Source: Oscillospiraceae bacterium (GTDB lineage Bacteria; Bacillota_A; Clostridia; Oscillospirales; WRJC01). From it: a DNA stretch of 9,394 nt. The stretch is taken from the NCBI GenBank assembly GCA_009785015.1, contig WQXD01000131.1, forward strand, positions 1-9,394. The letters run 5' to 3'. The notes under the pieces are model-generated. The model was not told the DNA's origin, did not search any database, and saw only the letters and a list, made by a program, of their open reading frames with translations. Of this stretch, positions 5,814 through 9,394 are shown in pieces. Made by a program: the position numbers and the translations under genes. The stretch's first letter is position 1, and each line of letters opens with the position of its first letter.

Positions 5814-8213
5814 TCAGCTGCGGTAGGTGTACTCGCCGCGTTGTTTCAAATCGATTTCGATTTGGGCGCCTCCGTATTTCTCCGGCAGCACGACGCTCAG
5901 CTTAAGGCCGCGCCGTGCCCGAAGGGTAAACTCCAATTTGCCGCCCTCCCAGCTTATATCGGCCTCGCCGCCGATAAAACGCATATTTTCGACAAAACCC
6001 GCCTCAATTCTCGAAAAGTCCACAGCCGGAAGAACAAACAGCCTCCCGCCGGAATGCCGCAGCAGCATTTCCTGGATCGCGTTCACCGCGCCCATGTTGG
6101 CATCGAGCTGTACGGGAGCGAAAGCCCCGCCGAGATCCATGCTCGCGCCCATGTGCCGGTAGTCGTTGTGCGTCGTGAAAAGATTGTCGCCCAGGCAGCC
6201 TTTTGCGAGCGTATCGAGGCACTCAACGGCCTTTCCGGCTTCTTTGAGCCGCGACCATATGCATGACATATGCGCGAGCGACCACCCCGATTGTCCCCTG
6301 AGGAGCCGGAGTTCCACCGCTTTTTTGAAAGCGCCGAAAAGCGGCCCGCCGGTGCGGCAATTTATTTCGTTTCCCGGAAATACGGGATATATGTGCGACA
6401 AGTGGCGGTGGTTGTAATTGTCGTCGAGGTCGGGTGACATCCATTCCTTTACCGCTCCGTCGGAATTTATCATGTATTCGGGTATTTTTAAAACTATTTC
6501 GGCCCAGGCGCGTATTTTTTCTTTGTATGCCGCGTATTTTTTTTCATCGAGTTCAAAAGACAGCGAAATCAGCCTGGAAAACAGATCTTTCATTATGGCG
6601 AAATCCATCGTGGAATTTTTTACCGAAGGGCACGGATGCCCCATAAACTCGCCGTACTCGTCCGGCATGAGGTTTGCCGGCGTGTTTTCGGGAGATACCG
6701 ACGGGCAAATGAGGCATTTGCCGTTTTCGTCGTATTTTACGTAGTCTTCGTAGAACAGCGCGGTTTCATACATAAAGGGCAAAATATCGCTTTCGAGCAG
6801 CTCCAAGTCGCCCGTATACAGATAATAATCGTGGAACATGCAGGCAAGCCAACCCGCCGCCCCGATATAGTTTGTTATAACCGGAACGGCGACGCACGGC
6901 TGGCTGTTTTCCGGAGAGGTGTAGACGGGGACATGTATCCCGCGGCAGCCGAATATGTTTTTGGCGTTGAGCCTGTAGCTGCCGAGCTCCGAGGTGTAAT
7001 ACTTTATGAGTGCCCTGTATGCGTATTCAAGCCCGCCCGCATATGCGTGCCAGTATATCATCTGCACATTTTCGTTTGCCACATGGGCGCACCAGGGCAA
7101 ATTATATGTGCCGTGCCACAAGCCGTACAGCGGGAACGGATTTGAGTCTTCCGCCGTGCCGCAGATGAAAAGATACCTGCCGAATTTCCAAAGCTGTTCG
7201 AGCAAAAGGTTGGGCGCTTTGGAGTCATACGCCTCGTCGAGCAGCGTTTCGGCCGGAGTGTCATGTGCGTGAGTTTTGTCAGGCAGCCGGAGTTTCACGC
7301 TTTCGTACAGCGGTTTATGGAGGGCCGCGTGGCGTTCGAGCAAAACGTCATAAAGCTCCTCACTCTCAAAGCAGCGGGCAATACCGTCCATCATTTTGCG
7401 CATATCGCCGAATATTCCGGCCGTTTCGCCGCTTGAGGTAACGAATGTTTTGATGAGCACCGTGATATTTTCGCCGTAAGTATTCAGCGTATCTGCGCCC
7501 GCTTCGGTTTGGTAGAGTTTTTTGATTTTGGCCGCGCCCGAAACCCGCATCGCCATTCCGAAGGTTTTTTGGCCGATATCCGCGCTGTAACAATAAAATC
7601 CGCGGTTTTCATCCGTGTCGGCGGCGCTTTTCCGAGAAGGGGCGAGGCGCGCGATATATTGCGCGCTCGCGGGGTCAAAATTATTTTGAGGCTCAAGCCA
7701 TAAGAAATTTTCATGCGGTGTGCTTCCCGATATTTTGACAACTGCGATATCGTCGGCGCGCGAGACGAACATTTTTCGCTCAAAAGAATCGCCGCCGATG
7801 TCAAATTCGGCGAAAATTTCGCCCGTTTCCATGTTTATGCCGCGCCTGTACGCCGAAAACGCCTTTTCGACCGGAAATGTTATCCGCAGCGACCCGAGAG
7901 GCACCGGGATTTTATGAGCGGAGCGAAACCCGCTTTCGGCGAGCGCGGAGCTTATCATGTTGTTTGCCTTTTTGTATTCGCCGCAGTCGACGGCTTTTCT
8001 TGTATCTTCGAGCGCGGAGCTTATATCGGGCAGTTTTTCGCCGGTTATGCCGTCGCACCACAGCGCGTGGTTGTTGATGACGATATTCTCCCGCGAGACC
8101 CACCCGTGCATCAAAATTCCGGTTTTCCCGTTGCCGCACGGGAGCGCGCCGCGCCACGGGTCCCCGTAAAATGAAGCCGGCCTGCGGAAATATATTGTAT
8201 TATTTGCATCCAT
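5814..8213 (-). CDS. GH95 family alpha-L-fucosidase-like glycoside hydrolase, cytoplasmic
   Basis: This 799-residue protein has the GH95 architecture: an N-terminal beta-sandwich opening with WRGALPCGNGKTGILMHG and the NNHALWCDG segment, an (alpha/alpha)6 barrel, and a C-terminal beta-domain. Catalytic positions known from Bifidobacterium AfcA are present: the paired asparagines N380 and N382 in ANENVQMIYW, the acid Glu E509 in SVSPENTP, and the Asp D704 in QLDANMGAVNAIQEML. HRHLSHIYP, another family hallmark, is also there. GH95 enzymes are inverting alpha-L-fucosidases or alpha-L-galactosidases. There is no signal peptide, so it should act on imported oligosaccharides. The frame is open to 8273, but GGGAGGA (8228-8222) 8 bp before 8213, and the -10 at 8250-8245 lying inside the longer frame, fix the start at 8213. 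It is divergent from the GH38 gene and probably coregulated with it. The linkage and exact sugar cannot be decided here. Confidence 0.92.
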   Translation of the reverse strand: MDANNTIYFRRPASFYGDPWRGALPCGNGKTGILMHGWVSRENIVINNHALWCDGITGEKLPDISSALEDTRKAVDCGEYKKANNMISSALAESGFRSAHKIPVPLGSLRITFPVEKAFSAYRRGINMETGEIFAEFDIGGDSFERKMFVSRADDIAVVKISGSTPHENFLWLEPQNNFDPASAQYIARLAPSRKSAADTDENRGFYCYSADIGQKTFGMAMRVSGAAKIKKLYQTEAGADTLNTYGENITVLIKTFVTSSGETAGIFGDMRKMMDGIARCFESEELYDVLLERHAALHKPLYESVKLRLPDKTHAHDTPAETLLDEAYDSKAPNLLLEQLWKFGRYLFICGTAEDSNPFPLYGLWHGTYNLPWCAHVANENVQMIYWHAYAGGLEYAYRALIKYYTSELGSYRLNAKNIFGCRGIHVPVYTSPENSQPCVAVPVITNYIGAAGWLACMFHDYYLYTGDLELLESDILPFMYETALFYEDYVKYDENGKCLICPSVSPENTPANLMPDEYGEFMGHPCPSVKNSTMDFAIMKDLFSRLISLSFELDEKKYAAYKEKIRAWAEIVLKIPEYMINSDGAVKEWMSPDLDDNYNHRHLSHIYPVFPGNEINCRTGGPLFGAFKKAVELRLLRGQSGWSLAHMSCIWSRLKEAGKAVECLDTLAKGCLGDNLFTTHNDYRHMGASMDLGGAFAPVQLDANMGAVNAIQEMLLRHSGGRLFVLPAVDFSRIEAGFVENMRFIGGEADISWEGGKLEFTLRARRGLKLSVVLPEKYGGAQIEIDLKQRGEYTYRS

Positions 8214-8221
8214 ATGCCAAA

Positions 8222-8228
8222 TCCTCCC
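8222..8228 (-). promoter_or_regulatory. Ribosome binding site deciding the GH95 start
   Basis: GGGAGGA on the - strand lies 8 bp upstream of the ATG at 8213. The alternative upstream start at 8273 has no such site and lies at the promoter -35, so it is excluded. Confidence 0.85.
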
Positions 8229-8244
8229 TGAGCTTTTTAAAATC

Positions 8245-8273
8245 ATTTTACACCGGCCGCGCAAAAATGTCAA
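8245..8273 (-). promoter_or_regulatory. Promoter of the GH95 gene
   Basis: On the - strand, a perfect TTGACA -35 (8273-8268) and TAAAAT -10 (8250-8245) are separated by 17 bp. The expected start near 8238 gives a leader of about 25 nt. The left copy of the 11-bp direct repeat overlaps the spacer and -35. Confidence 0.85.
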
Positions 8274-8324
8274 GTTTTATTTTTCATTAATCTCAAAAAC
8301 AGCTTGCATAAGCCGCAAAAATGT
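8260..8324. repeat. 11-bp direct repeat shared by the divergent GH95 and GH38 promoters (candidate operator)
   Basis: CGCAAAAATGT occurs at 8260-8270 and again at 8314-8324, 54 bp apart (about five helical turns). One copy overlaps the -35 and spacer of the GH95 promoter; the other is in the spacer of the GH38 promoter. The position and near-integral helical phasing suit a common repressor or activator acting on both genes. The identity of the regulator is unknown; none is encoded in the window. Confidence 0.5.
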
Positions 8325-8332
8325 GGTAGAAT
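8304..8332 (+). promoter_or_regulatory. Promoter of the GH38 gene
   Basis: TTGCAT (8304-8309) and TAGAAT (8327-8332) are separated by 17 bp. The expected start near 8339 leaves about 29 nt before the ATG at 8368. The two divergent -35 elements are separated by 30 bp of AT-rich DNA (8274-8303). Confidence 0.75.
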
Positions 8333-8367
8333 CAAAGCATTACAATATTTAAGGAGAAATAAATATC

Positions 8368-9394
8368 ATGTCGGAAAAACAATTATTTGTCATATCGCAC
8401 ACGCACTGGGACAGGGAATGGTACAACACATTTCAGGAGTACCGCACACGGCTCGTGCGCCTGATCGACAAACTGCTCGACATCATGGAAAACGACCCGG
8501 ACTACAGCTATTTTCATTTCGACGGGCAGACCGTGATGATTGAGGACTATCTGCAGATCCGCCCGCAAAACCGGGATAGGCTGTACAAACTGATCAGAGG
8601 GGGCCGCATAATAATCGGACCGTGGTATGTGATGCCCGAATCATGGCTCTGCGCGGGAGAATCGCTTGTCGCCAATTTAAACCGCGGCTTCGACATAGCG
8701 GAATCCATAGGCGTAAAGCCTTTAAATTGCGGCTACGTCGTGGATCTGTTCGGCCACAACCCGCAGTTTCCGTTGATTTTACAGGGGTTTGGAATCGACA
8801 ACGCCCTGTTGTTTCGCGGGATAGGGGATTACCCGAAAAATATGTTCAACTGGGAAGCCGCCGACGGTTCGAGGGTCACTGTTTCGAAAATGAGCGCGGA
8901 CCGCTGTTACTCCAATTTTTATTTCGCGCTCAGATACCCGTTTGAGGACAGGGAATTTGAAATCGGCGAAATGTTTGAGCGCATGAACAACTTGATTGAA
9001 TATATGGACTCAGAGCAGCTTTGCGATATTTATTTGCTGATGGAGGGCTGCGACCATGTCGAAGCGGAGCCGCAGCTCCCGGGGCTGCTGCGCCGGCTCG
9101 AGGGCAGGTACGAAAACATGAGTATACATATCGCCTCGTTCGAGCAGTACATGGACGCGGTACGCGCCGCGAATCCGGAGCTTGAAACATTAAAGGGCCC
9201 GCTTTATTATACCGGGCACACGGGCATGCACAACGTCGTGCTGAAAAACGTGCTGTCGTCGATGGTGTGGAACAAGCAAGCGAACGACAAATGCGAGACA
9301 AAATTATCGCGGTTAGTCGAGCCGATGGACGCGATACTCGGTTTAATCGCGGATAAAGGCGATTTGCCGCAAAGCGAAAACGAAATTACCGGCA
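8368..9394 (+). CDS. GH38 family alpha-mannosidase, N-terminal part (runs off the window)
   Basis: The first 342 residues of a larger protein are present; the frame is open at the window end, and GH38 enzymes usually have about 800-1,050 residues. Family motifs appear in order: SHTHWDREW (metal ligands H13 and D15), FHFDGQ, GPWYVMPESWLCAGESLVANL, CGYVVDLFGHNPQFPLILQGFGID with the nucleophile Asp at D126, and LLMEGCDHVEAEP with the metal-ligand His at H230. These are the zinc- or calcium-dependent retaining alpha-mannosidase residues, so the enzyme looks active. It starts with MSEKQLFVIS and has no signal peptide, like bacterial cytoplasmic GH38 enzymes that trim imported mannosides. The start is supported by AAGGAG (8351-8356) 11 bp upstream. 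The promoter is divergent from that of the GH95 gene and shares a repeat with it, so the two are probably induced together. Confidence 0.95.
   Translation, partial: MSEKQLFVISHTHWDREWYNTFQEYRTRLVRLIDKLLDIMENDPDYSYFHFDGQTVMIEDYLQIRPQNRDRLYKLIRGGRIIIGPWYVMPESWLCAGESLVANLNRGFDIAESIGVKPLNCGYVVDLFGHNPQFPLILQGFGIDNALLFRGIGDYPKNMFNWEAADGSRVTVSKMSADRCYSNFYFALRYPFEDREFEIGEMFERMNNLIEYMDSEQLCDIYLLMEGCDHVEAEPQLPGLLRRLEGRYENMSIHIASFEQYMDAVRAANPELETLKGPLYYTGHTGMHNVVLKNVLSSMVWNKQANDKCETKLSRLVEPMDAILGLIADKGDLPQSENEITG

Noticed and set aside
8214..8273. 20-residue extension of the GH95 protein, which might look like a signal peptide
   Set aside because: It is arginine/lysine-rich without a hydrophobic core, overlaps the promoter elements, and the ribosome binding site at 8222-8228 lies inside it.
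1..9394. CRISPR array, insertion sequence or long tandem repeat
   Set aside because: No regularly spaced repeats, transposase-like product or terminal inverted repeats with target duplication were found by reading the window.

Overview
The window looks like part of a bacterial chromosome carrying an accessory carbohydrate- or glycoside-related locus. Base composition is moderate. Promoters are of the sigma-70/sigma-A type with 17-bp spacers, most genes have strong G-rich ribosome binding sites, and the tRNA encodes its own CCA. Together with short leaders and tight operons this fits a Gram-positive anaerobe of the Bacillota (Clostridia-like). That assignment is inference, because the window contains no phylogenetic marker other than one tRNA.

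Layout, left to right. (1) The 3' end of a gene whose product tail resembles a LolA-type lipoprotein-carrier fold (+, ends 266). (2) A tRNA-Gly(CCC) gene (357-432) with its own extended -10 promoter, framed by an 11-bp inverted repeat, and followed by a strong hairpin (450-490). (3) A + strand pair: a cytoplasmic DxDxDG (FG-GAP/VCBS-like) beta-propeller protein (518-1783) and a uroporphyrinogen-decarboxylase-like protein (1793-2908), 9 bp apart. (4) Converging on that pair and overlapping it by 17 bp, a three-gene - strand operon read from 5724 down to 2892: a DegT/DnrJ/EryC1/StrS aminotransferase, an amidohydrolase-2-like protein that has lost every recognisable metal ligand, and an amidohydrolase-2 protein that keeps them. 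The two amidohydrolase genes are joined by an ATGA stop/start overlap. (5) A divergent glycosidase pair: a GH95 alpha-L-fucosidase-like enzyme (8213-5814, -) and a GH38 alpha-mannosidase (8368 to the window end, +). Their promoters face away from each other and share an 11-bp direct repeat.

How the genes may work together. Neither glycosidase has a signal peptide, so both should act in the cytosol on imported oligosaccharides or glycosides. The aminotransferase, the amidohydrolase pair, the UroD-like protein and the propeller protein do not match any sugar pathway I can name. They are candidates for an undescribed cytosolic route for an unusual sugar, cyclitol or amino-sugar derivative. The most distinctive observation is the coupled active/inactive amidohydrolase pair, in which three of the lost histidines have become asparagine.

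No transporter, transcription factor, transposase, integrase or CRISPR array is visible. The longest stretch without a gene is the 154-bp GH95/GH38 divergent region, which is annotated below.
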